The position numbers were made by a program, and so were the translations under genes. From assembly GCF_022884085.1 (NCBI RefSeq), contig NZ_JAGGCS010000002.1, forward strand, positions 248,001 through 312,000: DNA of 64,000 nt. The letters are read 5' to 3'. The number at the start of each line of letters is the position of its first letter. Within the stretch, counting starts at the first letter, position 1. The stretch is from Paenirhizobium cremeum. Its GTDB lineage: Bacteria; Pseudomonadota; Alphaproteobacteria; Rhizobiales; Rhizobiaceae. Below are positions 35,186-44,454 of this stretch, one piece after another. A model generated the notes under the pieces. The model was not told where the DNA came from, did not search any database, and was given only the letters and a program-made list of their open reading frames with translations.

Positions 35186-36955
35186 CTAGGTCACTGGCCA
35201 GACGAGAAGCAGCACGGGGATACTGACCACGACGATCAAAATGGAGAGCGGCAGGCCGAGACGGGCATAGTCGCTGAACCGGTAACCGCCGGGACCCATG
35301 ACGAGGGTGTTGCATTGATGGCCGATGGGGGTCAGGAAATCGCAGCCGGCGCCGATGGCGACCGCCATCAGAAAGGCGTCCGGCTTGTAGCCCAGGCCGA
35401 TCGCGAAGCTTGCAGCGATCGGTGCCATCACCAGAACGGTGGCTGCATTGTTGAGAAAGGGCGTGACGGCCATCGCCGTCACCAGAATGAGGGTCAGCGC
35501 GCCATAGGCCGGCATGCCTTCCGCCGTGCGACGGAGCCAGTCGGCGATCAGGTCGCTCGCTCCGGTCGTCTTCAGCGTCTGCGAAACCGGGATCAGGGCG
35601 CCGAGCATGACGAGGATCGGCCCATCGATGGCGCGGTAGATCTCGCTGAGAGGAATGACCTTCAGGATCACCATGGCGACCGCAGCAGCGAAGAAGGCGA
35701 GCGCGACCGGCGCGAGACCGAGCGCGGTCGCCACCATGGCCACGGCAAGGATGGCAAGCGGCAGAAATGCGTTGCGCGGAGTGCCGAGCAGGATCTCGCG
35801 CTCGGCAAGCGGCAGGCAGCCGAGTTCGAGCAAAAGTCCCGGGAGAGCCTGTCTCTGGCCCTGGAGAAGGACGACATCGCCGGAGCGCAGCGTGAGCTGA
35901 CCCAGCCGCTCGCGGATGCGCTTGCCTTGCCGGCTGACCGCCAGCAGGTTGACCCCATAGGTGTTGAACAGCGAGAGCTCGCGGGCTGAAAGGCCGACGA
36001 GCGCGGAGTCGCGGCTGATGACTGCCTCGATCGAGGTGATTTCGCCGCCCTTTTCACCGCTGTCGATCGGTCCGCCCGAGAGGGAAAGGCTCGCCCGCGA
36101 CACGATGCCGTCGAGCGCCTCGGACGGGCCTTCCAGCAGCAGCGCGTCGTTTTCCTTGAGCGTCACGTCGGGAAAGGGCGAGATGCGGGTGTGTCCGCGC
36201 AGGATGGCGGTGACGATCACTTCTCCCGCGCCGAGGGAAAGCAGTTCGTTCAGGGTCTTGCCGACGAAGGGCGATTGCCTGCCGAGCGTGGCCTCTGTCG
36301 AGAAAGTCGAGTTTTCGAGCGCTTCCTGCAGCGAGGGTGTCTGGTTTTCCCGCTTGGGCACAAGCCAGTAGAAGAAAATGAGAAAGACGATACCGGCAAG
36401 CGCCAGAGCGGCGCCGACCGGGGTGAAGTCGAACATGGTGAAGGGAGCGCCCGAGATTTCGGCGCGCAGCCGCGAGACGACGATGTTCGGCGAGGTGCCG
36501 ATCTGGGTCATGAGGCCGCCGAGCAGGGCGCCGAACGCCATGGGCATCAGGAAGATCGAGGCCTGTATGCCGGAACGGCGGGCAAACTGGAAGGCGACCG
36601 GCATCATGATCGCCAGGGCGCCGATATTCTTGATGAAGGCGGAAAGCACCGTCACGGTGACAAGCAGGAGCAGCATCTGTCCGCGGACCGAGATCAGCGT
36701 CGGGAAAAAGCGCTTGATGGCGGCGTCGACGACGCCGGAACGGGCGACCCCGGCGCTGACCACAAGCGCGCTGCCGACGATGACGACGATATCGTCGGAA
36801 AAACCGGAAAATGCATCCGCTGCCGGCACCAGCCCCAGGGCAACGGCGAGCAGCAGGGTCGCGCAGGCGACGATGTCATATCTGAAGCGATCCCAGAGAA
36901 AGGTCGCCATCATGATGGCGATGACGGCAAAAGCGAGGATCTGTTCTGTTGTCAT
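35186..36955 (-). CDS. SLC13-type anion permease with RCK-C (TrkA-C) domains
   Basis: A 589-residue inner-membrane transporter. The ATG at 36955 has CGGAG upstream and starts at the first helix (MTTEQILAFAVIAI). It has membrane blocks at about residues 1-200 and 395-589. The first includes the permease motif GGLMTQIGTSPNIV, and the second includes TPFLNNAATVLVMAPIA and CDFLTPIGHQCNTLV. Between them lie two RCK-C domains (about 215-285 and 300-375), the ligand-sensing parts found in sulfate or dicarboxylate carriers of this type. Probable substrates are sulfate, other oxyanions or dicarboxylates. It lies downstream of terC but beyond a terminator, so it is probably a separate unit. Confidence 0.88.
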   Translation of the reverse strand: MTTEQILAFAVIAIMMATFLWDRFRYDIVACATLLLAVALGLVPAADAFSGFSDDIVVIVGSALVVSAGVARSGVVDAAIKRFFPTLISVRGQMLLLLVTVTVLSAFIKNIGALAIMMPVAFQFARRSGIQASIFLMPMAFGALLGGLMTQIGTSPNIVVSRLRAEISGAPFTMFDFTPVGAALALAGIVFLIFFYWLVPKRENQTPSLQEALENSTFSTEATLGRQSPFVGKTLNELLSLGAGEVIVTAILRGHTRISPFPDVTLKENDALLLEGPSEALDGIVSRASLSLSGGPIDSGEKGGEITSIEAVISRDSALVGLSARELSLFNTYGVNLLAVSRQGKRIRERLGQLTLRSGDVVLLQGQRQALPGLLLELGCLPLAEREILLGTPRNAFLPLAILAVAMVATALGLAPVALAFFAAAVAMVILKVIPLSEIYRAIDGPILVMLGALIPVSQTLKTTGASDLIADWLRRTAEGMPAYGALTLILVTAMAVTPFLNNAATVLVMAPIAASFAIGLGYKPDAFLMAVAIGAGCDFLTPIGHQCNTLVMGPGGYRFSDYARLGLPLSILIVVVSIPVLLLVWPVT

Positions 36956-37054
36956 CGGGCTCCGGAGAAGTTGCAGCGAGCGGCAGGCGGGGCGTCGAAA
37001 AGGAAATGTCGCATCCTGCCCGTTTGTTCCCAAGCCCGATTCCGGACGGGCCGG

Positions 37055-37088
37055 AAAACAAAATGGCCCGCGACGGGGCGGGCCATTG
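37055..37088 (-). terminator. terC terminator
   Basis: A 9-bp perfect stem AATGGCCCG...CGGGCCATT (37062-37070 with 37079-37087) and an 8-nt loop. Read on the minus strand it is followed by TTTTGTTTTCC. It lies about 22 nt after the terC stop. Confidence 0.85.
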
Positions 37089-37108
37089 AAGGAAGAACGG
37101 ATGCGGGA

Positions 37109-37864
37109 TCAGTGCTTCTGTCTGGCCGCTTTTTCCGCCTGCCGCTTGCGCCGCGCCAGCATGTTCAGCGCTTCGACCAGCGCGGAGAAGGCCATGGCCG
37201 CATAGACATAGCCCTTCGGCACATGGAAGCCCATGCCATCGGCGATCAGGGTCATGCCGATCATCAGCAGGAAGCCGAGCGCCAGCATGACGATGGTCGG
37301 GTTCTTCTCGATGAAGTTGGCAAGCGGGGTTGCGGCGACCAGCATGACGGTGACAGCGATGATGACGGCCGCGACCATGATCGGCAGGTGCTCGGTCATG
37401 CCCACCGCGGTGATGATGCTGTCGACCGAGAAAACGAGATCGAGCAAAAGGATCTGGCCGATGGCGGCTGCGAGCGTGCCGCCCTTGGAGGAGGCGATGA
37501 AGTCTTCGCCTTCTTCCTGCGGATCGACATTGTGATGGATTTCCTTGGTGGCCTTCCAGACCAGGAAAAGGCCGCCCGCGATCAGGATCAGGTCCTTCCA
37601 GGAGAAACCGTGGCCGAACGCCTCGAACAGCGGCGTCGTCAGCTTGACGATCCAGGCGATCGTGCCGAGCAGGGCAAGACGCATGACGAGCGCCAGGCCG
37701 ATGCCGATGCGGCGGGCGCGTTCGCGCTGTTCCGGCGGCAGCTTGTTGGTCAGGATGGAGATGAAGACCAGGTTATCGATGCCAAGGACGACTTCCATGA
37801 CAACGAGGGTGATCAGGGCGATCCAGGCGGCGGGATCCTGTAGCAGAGCAGTGATTTCCTGCAT
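37109..37864 (-). CDS. TerC-family integral membrane protein
   Basis: A 251-residue membrane protein with about seven helices. Two acidic family motifs sit in helices: [11 protein letters not shown] (near residue 24) and [12 protein letters not shown] (near residue 142). They form the metal-binding site proposed for TerC/Alx proteins. Some members export Mn(II), and others load metals onto secreted proteins or give tellurite resistance. It has a basic C-terminal tail. It is monocistronic with a strong terminator. A 15-bp palindrome (TGGAGC-att-GCTCCA, 37906-37920) lies about 40 nt upstream. No yybP-ykoY riboswitch was recognised. The exact role is unknown. Confidence 0.87.
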   Translation of the reverse strand: MQEITALLQDPAAWIALITLVVMEVVLGIDNLVFISILTNKLPPEQRERARRIGIGLALVMRLALLGTIAWIVKLTTPLFEAFGHGFSWKDLILIAGGLFLVWKATKEIHHNVDPQEEGEDFIASSKGGTLAAAIGQILLLDLVFSVDSIITAVGMTEHLPIMVAAVIIAVTVMLVAATPLANFIEKNPTIVMLALGFLLMIGMTLIADGMGFHVPKGYVYAAMAFSALVEALNMLARRKRQAEKAARQKH

Positions 37865-37974
37865 GAGCTCTTTCCGGTTAGCAGTTTCGGGCCGAGGTCA
37901 ACAAATGGAGCATTGCTCCACCGAGGACAAGGCCGCCAAGGGCTTGCGCGGAAAAAAGTTGCCCCGTTGCGGCT

Positions 37975-38670
37975 TCAGGTCGTTCGATCCGGGCCGTAGG
38001 CTGCCATGAAGACATAGATGGCGCTGTCCACGACGCGGTCGATCTCCGTCTGATCGGGGACGGTTTTGATCTCGTTGAACAGCTTGAGCTTGAAGTAGGT
38101 TCCGGTCGCCAGATCGATGAACTGCCGGGCGGCGAGCTCCTCGTCCACGGATTTGAGCGCCCCTTCAGCCATCTTGCGGCGCAGGAATGCCTCCAGAACC
38201 GTGCGGGCATTTGCCGGCGCAGCCGACAGGAAGCGGCGGCAGAGGCCGGGCATGCGGTCCACCACGCCGAGAACCGTGCGCATGGCAGGTATCATGTCTC
38301 CAACCAGAATCTGCCGGGCAAAGGCGATGCCGAAGCGACGCAGACCGTCTTCGACGTCGTGGCTGTCGGCGAGAATATCGCGGAGCGTTTCGGTGAGGCG
38401 GCCTTTTTCACGTTCGATGAGCGCCGCAAAGAGGTCTTCCTTGCTGTCGAAATAGACGTAGATCGTGCCTTTGGAAACGCCGGCTTCGCGGGTGACGTCG
38501 TTCATGCTTGCGGCGTCGAAGCCCAACTTCATGAACACACGCTTGGCGCCATCCAGGATCTGGCCACGTTTCACCGGGTCCTCACCGGCCGCAAAGCGGC
38601 TGGGAGAGGGGGAGGGACAGGAGGCGTCCATCACGGTTTTGTCTGTGACCTTTTTGGGTTGGCGGGCCAT
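37975..38670 (-). CDS. TetR-family repressor of the adjacent exporter
   Basis: A 231-residue TetR regulator. The helix-turn-helix lies at about residues 50-85 (MNDVTREAGVSKGTIYVYFDSKEDLFAALI). It has an unusually long N-terminal arm of about 35 residues with SPSPSRF. The ATG at 38670 was chosen over 38742, whose frame would run through the promoter. The ligand domain is entirely helical. It is divergent from the HlyD/EmrB exporter genes with a perfect GAACCG-aa-CGGTTC palindrome between them, the usual arrangement for a drug-induced repressor. Confidence 0.9.
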   Translation of the reverse strand: MARQPKKVTDKTVMDASCPSPSPSRFAAGEDPVKRGQILDGAKRVFMKLGFDAASMNDVTREAGVSKGTIYVYFDSKEDLFAALIEREKGRLTETLRDILADSHDVEDGLRRFGIAFARQILVGDMIPAMRTVLGVVDRMPGLCRRFLSAAPANARTVLEAFLRRKMAEGALKSVDEELAARQFIDLATGTYFKLKLFNEIKTVPDQTEIDRVVDSAIYVFMAAYGPDRTT

Positions 38671-38728
38671 GGGTCTCCAAAAATTAACGAAACTCAACCC
38701 GAGACACTGCGTCGGGCTCCATTGCCAC

Positions 38729-38776
38729 TTGATATGTGACAAAAAAGCCTTTATGTCAATCGAACCGAACGGTTCA
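38729..38776. promoter_or_regulatory. Divergent promoter and TetR operator
   Basis: Perfect palindrome GAACCG-aa-CGGTTC at 38762-38775. For the exporter genes, TTGATA (38729-38734) and TATGTC (38752-38757), spacer 17. For tetR on the minus strand, TTGACA (38759-38754) and CATATC (38736-38731), spacer 17. The promoters overlap and the operator adjoins both. Confidence 0.6.
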
Positions 38777-38808
38777 GTTCGATTTCGTTATACGAGCGGG
38801 CAATATTC

Positions 38809-39996
38809 ATGACAGTGTCTCAAAGGACGGGCGCGGTTCGCGCCGTTGAAAGCGTTGAAGAGCAGGTGCCGGTAGCCGAGGCGCCGCGGGAGGTGACCGC
38901 GGCCGGAGCGCCGGCTGCCGCTGTCCCGGCGAAGGAAAAGAAGCGTCGCAGCCCGGTTCTGCCGGTGATCCTGCTGGCTCTGCTCGGCGGCGCCGGCTGG
39001 TACGGTTACCACTGGTGGACCGATGGCCGTTTCATGGTCTCGACCGAGGACGCCTATATCGAGGGCGACATCGCGATCATCGCGCCGAAGGTCTCGGGCT
39101 ATATCGCGTCCGTTCCCGTCAAGGACAACCAGATCGTCAAGGCCGGCGATCCTCTCGTCGTTCTCGATGACGGCGACTATCGCATTGCCGTCAATCAGGC
39201 CGCGGCAACGCTGAAGAGCCAGCATTTGACGCTCGACCGTATCGACGCGCAGATCAAGGGCGGCGAAGCAACCCTCGAACAGGCAAAGGCGCAGAAACAG
39301 TCGGCGGTGGCGAGCCTCGACCTCGCCCAGCTCTCGTTCAAGCGCGTCAGCGGCCTGCAGGCGCAGAAGGTGGTTTCGACCGCCGATCTCGACAGCGCCA
39401 AGACCTCGCTGGAGCAGGCGCAGGCCAATGTCACGGCTGCGGATGCCAGCATCGCATCCGCCGATGCCCAGATCGCCGTATTGAAGGCGCAGCGCGCCGA
39501 GGCGGAAGCCAGTATCCGCTCAGCGGAACTGTCGCTGGAAAAAGCCCAGCGCGATCTCGATTTCACGGTCCTCAAGGCGCCCTATGACGGTGTCGTCGGC
39601 AATCTCGCGGTTCAGGTCGGCGATCTCGTTTCGACCGGCAAGCGTCTGGCGGCTCTGGTGCCCGTCCAAGATCTTTATATTGAGGCGAACTTCAAGGAGA
39701 CCCAGATCGCGCATCTGGTGCCGGGCTCCAAGGTGAGCATCCATGTCGACGCCTATGGCGACAAGCCGCTTGAGGGCACTGTCCGGTCGATCGCTCCGGC
39801 TTCCGGCTCGGTCTTCTCGATGCTTCCGGCCGAAAATGCTACGGGCAACTTCACCAAGGTTGTCCAGCGCGTTCCGGTTCGCATCGCGCTGCCGGAAGAT
39901 GCCCTGAAGGAAGGGCATTTGCGGGCGGGCCTCAGCGTCGTCGTCGACGTCGATACGCGCACGGCGCCGGCCGGTTCGGCGCTTGCCGCGAACTGA
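38809..39996 (+). CDS. HlyD/EmrA-type membrane fusion protein
   Basis: A 395-residue periplasmic adaptor. A cytoplasmic N-terminus of about 45 residues is followed by one membrane anchor (about 48-65, VLPVILLALLGGAGWYGY). Then come a biotinyl-lipoyl-like half (VSGYIASVPVKDNQIVKAGDPLVVLDD), a long alpha-helical hairpin (about 130-250) with many Ala, Gln and Ser residues, and a beta-barrel (GVVGNLAVQVGDLVSTGKRLAALVP). It links the EmrB-like pump to an outer-membrane channel encoded elsewhere. It is first in a two-gene operon, 22 nt before the pump, and is controlled by the divergent TetR gene. Confidence 0.92.
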   Translation: MTVSQRTGAVRAVESVEEQVPVAEAPREVTAAGAPAAAVPAKEKKRRSPVLPVILLALLGGAGWYGYHWWTDGRFMVSTEDAYIEGDIAIIAPKVSGYIASVPVKDNQIVKAGDPLVVLDDGDYRIAVNQAAATLKSQHLTLDRIDAQIKGGEATLEQAKAQKQSAVASLDLAQLSFKRVSGLQAQKVVSTADLDSAKTSLEQAQANVTAADASIASADAQIAVLKAQRAEAEASIRSAELSLEKAQRDLDFTVLKAPYDGVVGNLAVQVGDLVSTGKRLAALVPVQDLYIEANFKETQIAHLVPGSKVSIHVDAYGDKPLEGTVRSIAPASGSVFSMLPAENATGNFTKVVQRVPVRIALPEDALKEGHLRAGLSVVVDVDTRTAPAGSALAAN

Positions 39997-40018
39997 CGGC
40001 AGAAAGGCAAGTCCGATC

Positions 40019-41608
40019 ATGGCAACGGCAGGCACGGTAACGGCGGGTGGCGGGATTGCCGCGCCCGCAGCGGAGCGCATGGACCCGAAACGCATCGTCG
40101 CGTTCTTCGCGATGGTGTTCGGCATGTTCATGTCGATCCTCGATATCCAGATCGTTTCCGCCTCGCTTGCCGAGATCCAGGCCGGTCTCGGGGCCGGTTC
40201 GGACGAGGTCGCCTGGGTGCAGACCTCCTACTTGATCGCCGAAGTCATCATGATCCCGCTTTCGGGCGTGCTCGCCCGCATCGTCTCGACGCGGGTGCTG
40301 TTCGCTTTCTCGGCTGCGGGATTCACCATGGCGAGCGCGCTGGCCGCGACCGCCACCAATATCGAGCAGATGATTATCTATCGCGCCATCCAGGGCTTCA
40401 TCGGCGGCGGCATGATCCCGTCGGTGTTTGCCGCGGCCTTTACGATCTTTCCGCCGTCGAAGCGCGCCATCGTGTCGCCGATCATCGGTCTTGTCGCGAC
40501 GCTGGCGCCGACCATCGGACCGACCATCGGCGGCTATATCAGCCACGCCATGTCCTGGCACTGGCTGTTCCTGATTAACGTCGTGCCCGGCATCATCGTG
40601 ACCGCCGTCACCTGGAGCCTGATCGACTTCGACGAACCCGACTACAGCCTGCTGAAGAAATTCGACTGGTGGGGGCTCGCGACCATGGCGGTCTTCCTCG
40701 GATCGATGGAATACGTTCTCGAAGAGGGCAACAACAAGGACTGGTTCGGCGACGAGCATATCGTCATGGGAACCGTCGCCATGGTGATCGGGGGCCTGAT
40801 ATTCTTCTACCGCGTCTTCAAGGTGGATTTCCCGGTCGTCGACCTCAGGGCGTTCAGCAATCGCAACTTCGCCTTCGGCTCGCTTTTCTCCTTCATCATG
40901 GGTGTCGGTCTCTACGGGCTGACCTATCTCTATCCGCTCTATCTCGGGCGTATCCGCGGTTACGATTCGATGATGATCGGCGAGACGATGTTCGTCTCCG
41001 GGGCGGCGATGTTCTTCACCGCACCCGTCGCCGGCGCGCTCTCGGCAAAGCTCGATCCACGGGTGATGATGATGGTCGGCTTCGGAGGTTTTGCACTCGG
41101 CACCTACCTGATGACCGGGGTAACGGCCGACTGGGATTTCTACGAACTGCTGGTGCCGCAGATCCTGCGCGGCTGCTCGCTCATGCTGTGCATGGTGCCG
41201 ATCAACAATATCGCGCTCGGAACGCTGCCGCCTGATCGCATCAAGAACGCTTCCGGCCTGTTCAACCTGACCCGTAACCTTGGCGGTGCGGTCGGTCTGG
41301 CGATCATCAACACCATGCTGACACAACGTTCCGACGAGCATTACGCCCGGCTCTCCGAACACGTCACCTGGAGCAATCCGGAAGCGCTCGACTGGCTGTC
41401 CAGCGTCGGCGCCAACTACGACAGCTACGGTCTCGACGGCTCGCTGACGGCAATCAAGAAGCTTTCCGGCGTCGTGACCCAGCAGTCGTGGCTTTTGTCC
41501 TTCATGGACGTGTTCATGGGGCTGACGCTTTTGTTTTCCTGCCTGATTTTCCTGACGCTTCTCATCAAGAAGCCGAGTGCGGCAGCCCCCGCCGGAAGCG
41601 GCCACTAA
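40019..41608 (+). CDS. EmrB/QacA-type MFS drug exporter (DHA2)
   Basis: A 529-residue major facilitator protein with 14 expected helices, of the DHA2 family. The ATG at 40019 has AAAGG upstream. FMSILDIQIVSASLAEIQAGL is the family motif D1-like start, and LAPTIGPTIGGYI is antiporter motif C in helix 5. It exports hydrophobic drugs, bile salts or uncouplers by proton exchange through the HlyD-type adaptor encoded just upstream. A GC-rich hairpin (41638-41671) follows the gene and may terminate the operon. Confidence 0.92.
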   Translation: MATAGTVTAGGGIAAPAAERMDPKRIVAFFAMVFGMFMSILDIQIVSASLAEIQAGLGAGSDEVAWVQTSYLIAEVIMIPLSGVLARIVSTRVLFAFSAAGFTMASALAATATNIEQMIIYRAIQGFIGGGMIPSVFAAAFTIFPPSKRAIVSPIIGLVATLAPTIGPTIGGYISHAMSWHWLFLINVVPGIIVTAVTWSLIDFDEPDYSLLKKFDWWGLATMAVFLGSMEYVLEEGNNKDWFGDEHIVMGTVAMVIGGLIFFYRVFKVDFPVVDLRAFSNRNFAFGSLFSFIMGVGLYGLTYLYPLYLGRIRGYDSMMIGETMFVSGAAMFFTAPVAGALSAKLDPRVMMMVGFGGFALGTYLMTGVTADWDFYELLVPQILRGCSLMLCMVPINNIALGTLPPDRIKNASGLFNLTRNLGGAVGLAIINTMLTQRSDEHYARLSEHVTWSNPEALDWLSSVGANYDSYGLDGSLTAIKKLSGVVTQQSWLLSFMDVFMGLTLLFSCLIFLTLLIKKPSAAAPAGSGH

Positions 41609-41637
41609 CGGGTTTTCTTTCCGATTTCATCCTATCC

Positions 41638-41680
41638 ACCGCCGCCGGGACCGTCGCCTTCGGGCGGCGGTCCTCGTGTT
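41638..41680 (+). terminator. Possible terminator after the exporter operon
   Basis: A 9-bp stem ACCGCCGCC...GGCGGCGGT (41638-41646 with 41663-41671), followed by CCTCGTGTTT, so the T run is weak. Confidence 0.5.
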
Positions 41681-41693
41681 TCCGGAGGAAATC

Positions 41694-41730
41694 TGAGGTA
41701 CGTACATCAAATTTTGATTTACGTACCTCA
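41694..41730. promoter_or_regulatory. Twin LacI-type operators of the xylose regulator gene
   Basis: Two palindromes of the form TGAnnTACGTACnTCA, at 41694-41709 and 41715-41730, with centres 21 bp apart (41701.5 and 41722.5). Together they make a 37-bp inverted repeat ending TGAGGTACGTA on both strands. They lie 35 nt before the start of the LacI gene, as expected for autorepression. Confidence 0.7.
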
Positions 41731-41764
41731 AATCGTCGGCTAGAAGTCATGGCCGGAGGAGCCG

Positions 41765-42790
41765 ATGAAGCCGACAGTCCATGACATCGCGACCGCAGCA
41801 GGCGTCAGCCTTGCCACCGTCGACCGGGTGCTGAACCGTCGGCCGGGGGTCAGCGCGCGTACCCGCGAGAAGGTCGATGCGGCGATTGCCTCGCTCGGTT
41901 TCGTGCGCGACATGGCCGCCGCCAATCTGGCGAAGGGGCGGACTTATCCCCTCGTCTTTATCCTGCCGTCCAACGACAATTCCTTCATGCGCCTGATGGA
42001 GGCCGAGGTGCGCAGCGCCATGCAGCGCTCGGCGCTCGAACGGACCGATATCCGCATTCTCGCAGTGCCCGCCTTCGATACCGCTCCCCTTGTTGCGGCG
42101 CTCGACAGGGCAGCCGGGGAGAAGCCGGCGGGCGTCGCGCTGGTCGCCGTCGATGCGCCCGAAGTCATCGCCGCCGTCAACCGGCTGGCGGATGCGGGCA
42201 TCCCCGTGGTGACGCTCGTCTCCGATCTGCCGGCGTCGCGGCGCGTTCACTATGCCGGTATCGACAACATTGCCGCGGGCCGGACGGCGGCGGGTCTGCT
42301 CGGCCGTTTTGCCGGAGAAAGGGCAGGGCCGATAGCGGTTCTTGCCGGTTCGATGCTGGTGCGCGACCACCGGGAACGTCTGGACGGTTTCCGGCAGGTG
42401 ATGGCGGAGAGCTATCCGCATCTCAGGCTTCTCGATGTCGTCGAGGGACGTGACGATCCGGCGACCGTCGAGCAGTTGCTCCTCGATCTCTTCTGCGAGC
42501 ATGGCGATGTGCGCGGCATCTACAGTCTCGGTGCCGGCAATCGCGGCCTCATCAAGGCGCTGCGGCAGACGGTATTCGAGCGCCGGCCCGCCGTTATCGC
42601 CCATGAACTGACGGAGACGACGCGGCTGGGGCTCATCGAAGGGCTGGTCGATGCCGTTCTCAATCAGGATGCCGGGCATGAAGTGCGCAGCGCCATCCGG
42701 GTGCTGAAGGCAGAGGCCGACGGTTCCCATGTGCTGGCGGCGCAGGAGCGCATCCGCATCGACATTTTCTTGAAGGACAACCTGCCGTAA
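41765..42790 (+). CDS. LacI-family regulator of the xylose operon
   Basis: A 341-residue LacI-type repressor. The helix-turn-helix and hinge (residues 3-60) read VHDIATAAGVSLATVDRVLNRRPGVSARTREKV. The sugar-binding periplasmic-protein-like fold follows. RBS GGAGGAG precedes the ATG. It lies 24 nt before xylB in the same direction, so the three genes (regulator, xylB, xylA) likely form one operon that the regulator represses until xylose or a derivative is present. Twin operators upstream support this. It is the LacI type common in rhizobia, not the AraC-type XylR of enterobacteria. Confidence 0.88.
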   Translation: MKPTVHDIATAAGVSLATVDRVLNRRPGVSARTREKVDAAIASLGFVRDMAAANLAKGRTYPLVFILPSNDNSFMRLMEAEVRSAMQRSALERTDIRILAVPAFDTAPLVAALDRAAGEKPAGVALVAVDAPEVIAAVNRLADAGIPVVTLVSDLPASRRVHYAGIDNIAAGRTAAGLLGRFAGERAGPIAVLAGSMLVRDHRERLDGFRQVMAESYPHLRLLDVVEGRDDPATVEQLLLDLFCEHGDVRGIYSLGAGNRGLIKALRQTVFERRPAVIAHELTETTRLGLIEGLVDAVLNQDAGHEVRSAIRVLKAEADGSHVLAAQERIRIDIFLKDNLP

Positions 42791-42814
42791 CGGCGGGAAT
42801 AAGGGAGGATCGCA

Positions 42815-44269
42815 ATGTATCTGGGACTGGATCTCGGCACCTCGGGCGTTAAGGCGCTGCTGATCGACAGGGATCAGAAGATCGTCGGCTCCGCCAACGG
42901 CGCGCTCGACGTTTCGCGGCCGCATTCAGGCTGGTCGGAGCAGGAGCCTACCCACTGGATCAGGGCGACGGAGGAGGCGATTGCCGGCCTGAAAGCAAAG
43001 CATCCGAAGGAACTGGCGGCGGTGAAGGGCATCGGCCTTTCCGGCCAGATGCATGGCGCGACGCTGATCGACGCTTCGGACAAGGTGCTGCGTCCCTGTA
43101 TCCTGTGGAACGACACCCGTTCCTTCGAGGAGGCCGCCGCGCTCGATGCCGATCCGCGCTTTCGCAAGATTACCGGCAATATCGTCTTTCCGGGGTTTAC
43201 AGCGCCGAAGCTCGTCTGGGTGGCGAAGCACGAACCGGAGATCTTCGCGAAGGTGGCGAAGGTGCTGCTACCCAAGGATTATCTCAGGCTCTGGCTGACC
43301 GGTGAATACATTTCAGAGATGTCGGATTCTGCCGGAACCTCCTGGCTCGATACGGGCGCGCGCAAATGGTCGTCCGAACTGCTGGAGGCTACGGGCCTTA
43401 GCGAAGGGCAGATGCCGTCGTTGGTGGAAGGCACGGAGGCCGGCGGAACCTTGCGCGCCGGGCTTGCATCCGCCTGGGGCATGGGGTCGGGCGTGGTGGT
43501 GGCCGGCGGGGCGGGGGATAACGCCGCTTCCGCCTGCGGCATGGGCACGGTTTCCGAGGGGCAGGCCTTCGTCTCGCTCGGCACGTCGGGCGTGCTTTTC
43601 GCCGCGAACGGTTCCTACCTGCCGAAGCCGGAAAGCGCGGTGCACGCCTTCTGCCACGCGCTGCCCGCTACCTGGCATCAGATGGGCGTCATTCTCTCGG
43701 CGACCGATGCGCTGAACTGGCATGCAGGGGTGACGGGCAAGGGCGCCGGTGAACTCACCGCCGAACTCGGCGACACGCTGAAGGCGCCGTCGGGAGTGAC
43801 CTTCCTTCCCTATCTCTCCGGCGAACGCACGCCGCATAACGACGCGAAGATCCGCGGCGCCTTCATCGGTCTCGGCCATGAGAGCGGCCGGGCGGTGCTG
43901 ACGCAGGCCGTGCTCGAAGGCGTCTCCTTTGCGATCCGCGACAATCTGGAAGCGCTGAAATCGGCGGGAACGCGGATCGGGCGGGTAACGGCAATCGGCG
44001 GCGGTTCCCGCTCCCGCTACTGGCTGGCCTCGATTGCGACTGCACTTGGCGTTCCGGTCGACATTCCGGCGGACGGCGATTTCGGTGCGGCCTTCGGTGC
44101 CGCCCGTCTGGGCTTGATTGCTGCGACCGGTGCGGACCCGCTTTCCGTCTGCACCGCGCCTGAGACAGCCGAGACCATCGAGCCGGTTTCGGCGCTGGGC
44201 GGGGCCTACGAGGAGGCCTATGGGCGCTACCGGGCGCTTTATCCGGCGATCAGGCCGTTGGCTCAATAA
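42815..44269 (+). CDS. xylB: Xylulokinase
   Basis: A 484-residue FGGY-family kinase that phosphorylates D-xylulose to xylulose 5-phosphate in the cytosol. N-terminal phosphate-binding strand [16 protein letters not shown], substrate block [11 protein letters not shown], the second ATPase-fold half from about residue 245, and the adenosine motif GGGSRSRYW near 395 are all visible. AGGGAGGA precedes the ATG. The neighbouring xylA makes its substrate, and the product joins the pentose phosphate pathway. A hairpin repeat lies between this gene and xylA. Confidence 0.95.
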   Translation: MYLGLDLGTSGVKALLIDRDQKIVGSANGALDVSRPHSGWSEQEPTHWIRATEEAIAGLKAKHPKELAAVKGIGLSGQMHGATLIDASDKVLRPCILWNDTRSFEEAAALDADPRFRKITGNIVFPGFTAPKLVWVAKHEPEIFAKVAKVLLPKDYLRLWLTGEYISEMSDSAGTSWLDTGARKWSSELLEATGLSEGQMPSLVEGTEAGGTLRAGLASAWGMGSGVVVAGGAGDNAASACGMGTVSEGQAFVSLGTSGVLFAANGSYLPKPESAVHAFCHALPATWHQMGVILSATDALNWHAGVTGKGAGELTAELGDTLKAPSGVTFLPYLSGERTPHNDAKIRGAFIGLGHESGRAVLTQAVLEGVSFAIRDNLEALKSAGTRIGRVTAIGGGSRSRYWLASIATALGVPVDIPADGDFGAAFGAARLGLIAATGADPLSVCTAPETAETIEPVSALGGAYEEAYGRYRALYPAIRPLAQ

Positions 44270-44292
44270 CCGTCTTATCGGGAGGGAAGAAA

Positions 44293-44420
44293 CCCCTCCC
44301 CAACCCCTCCCCACAAGGGGGAGGGGCTCTGTCGCCTTCTAGGCCGCCGTTGCAAATGACGATGACGGTTCCGCCCGTTTTCTCCCCCCTTGTGGGGGAG
44401 ATGCCGGCAGGCGGAGGGGG
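44293..44420. repeat. Palindromic repeat, family C copy 2, inside the xyl operon
   Basis: Lies between xylB and xylA. The left hairpin CCCCTCCCC...GGGGGAGGGG is at 44304-44327. The right hairpin CTCCCCCCTTGTGGGGGAG is followed by ATGCCGGCAGGCGGAGGGGG. Blocks and order match the element at 9981-10108. It ends about 20 nt before the xylA ribosome binding site. Confidence 0.75.
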
Positions 44421-44454
44421 ACTTGGCTTTTACATTCAACAGGAGGAAATACTC

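Noticed and set aside
37865..37974. yybP-ykoY manganese riboswitch upstream of terC
   Set aside because: The leader is short and lacks the conserved paired loops of that riboswitch. Only a 15-bp palindrome is present.
44350..44454. N-terminal extension of xylA by 35 residues
   Set aside because: The extension is translated repeat sequence. A good ribosome binding site precedes the ATG at 44455, where known xylose isomerases begin.
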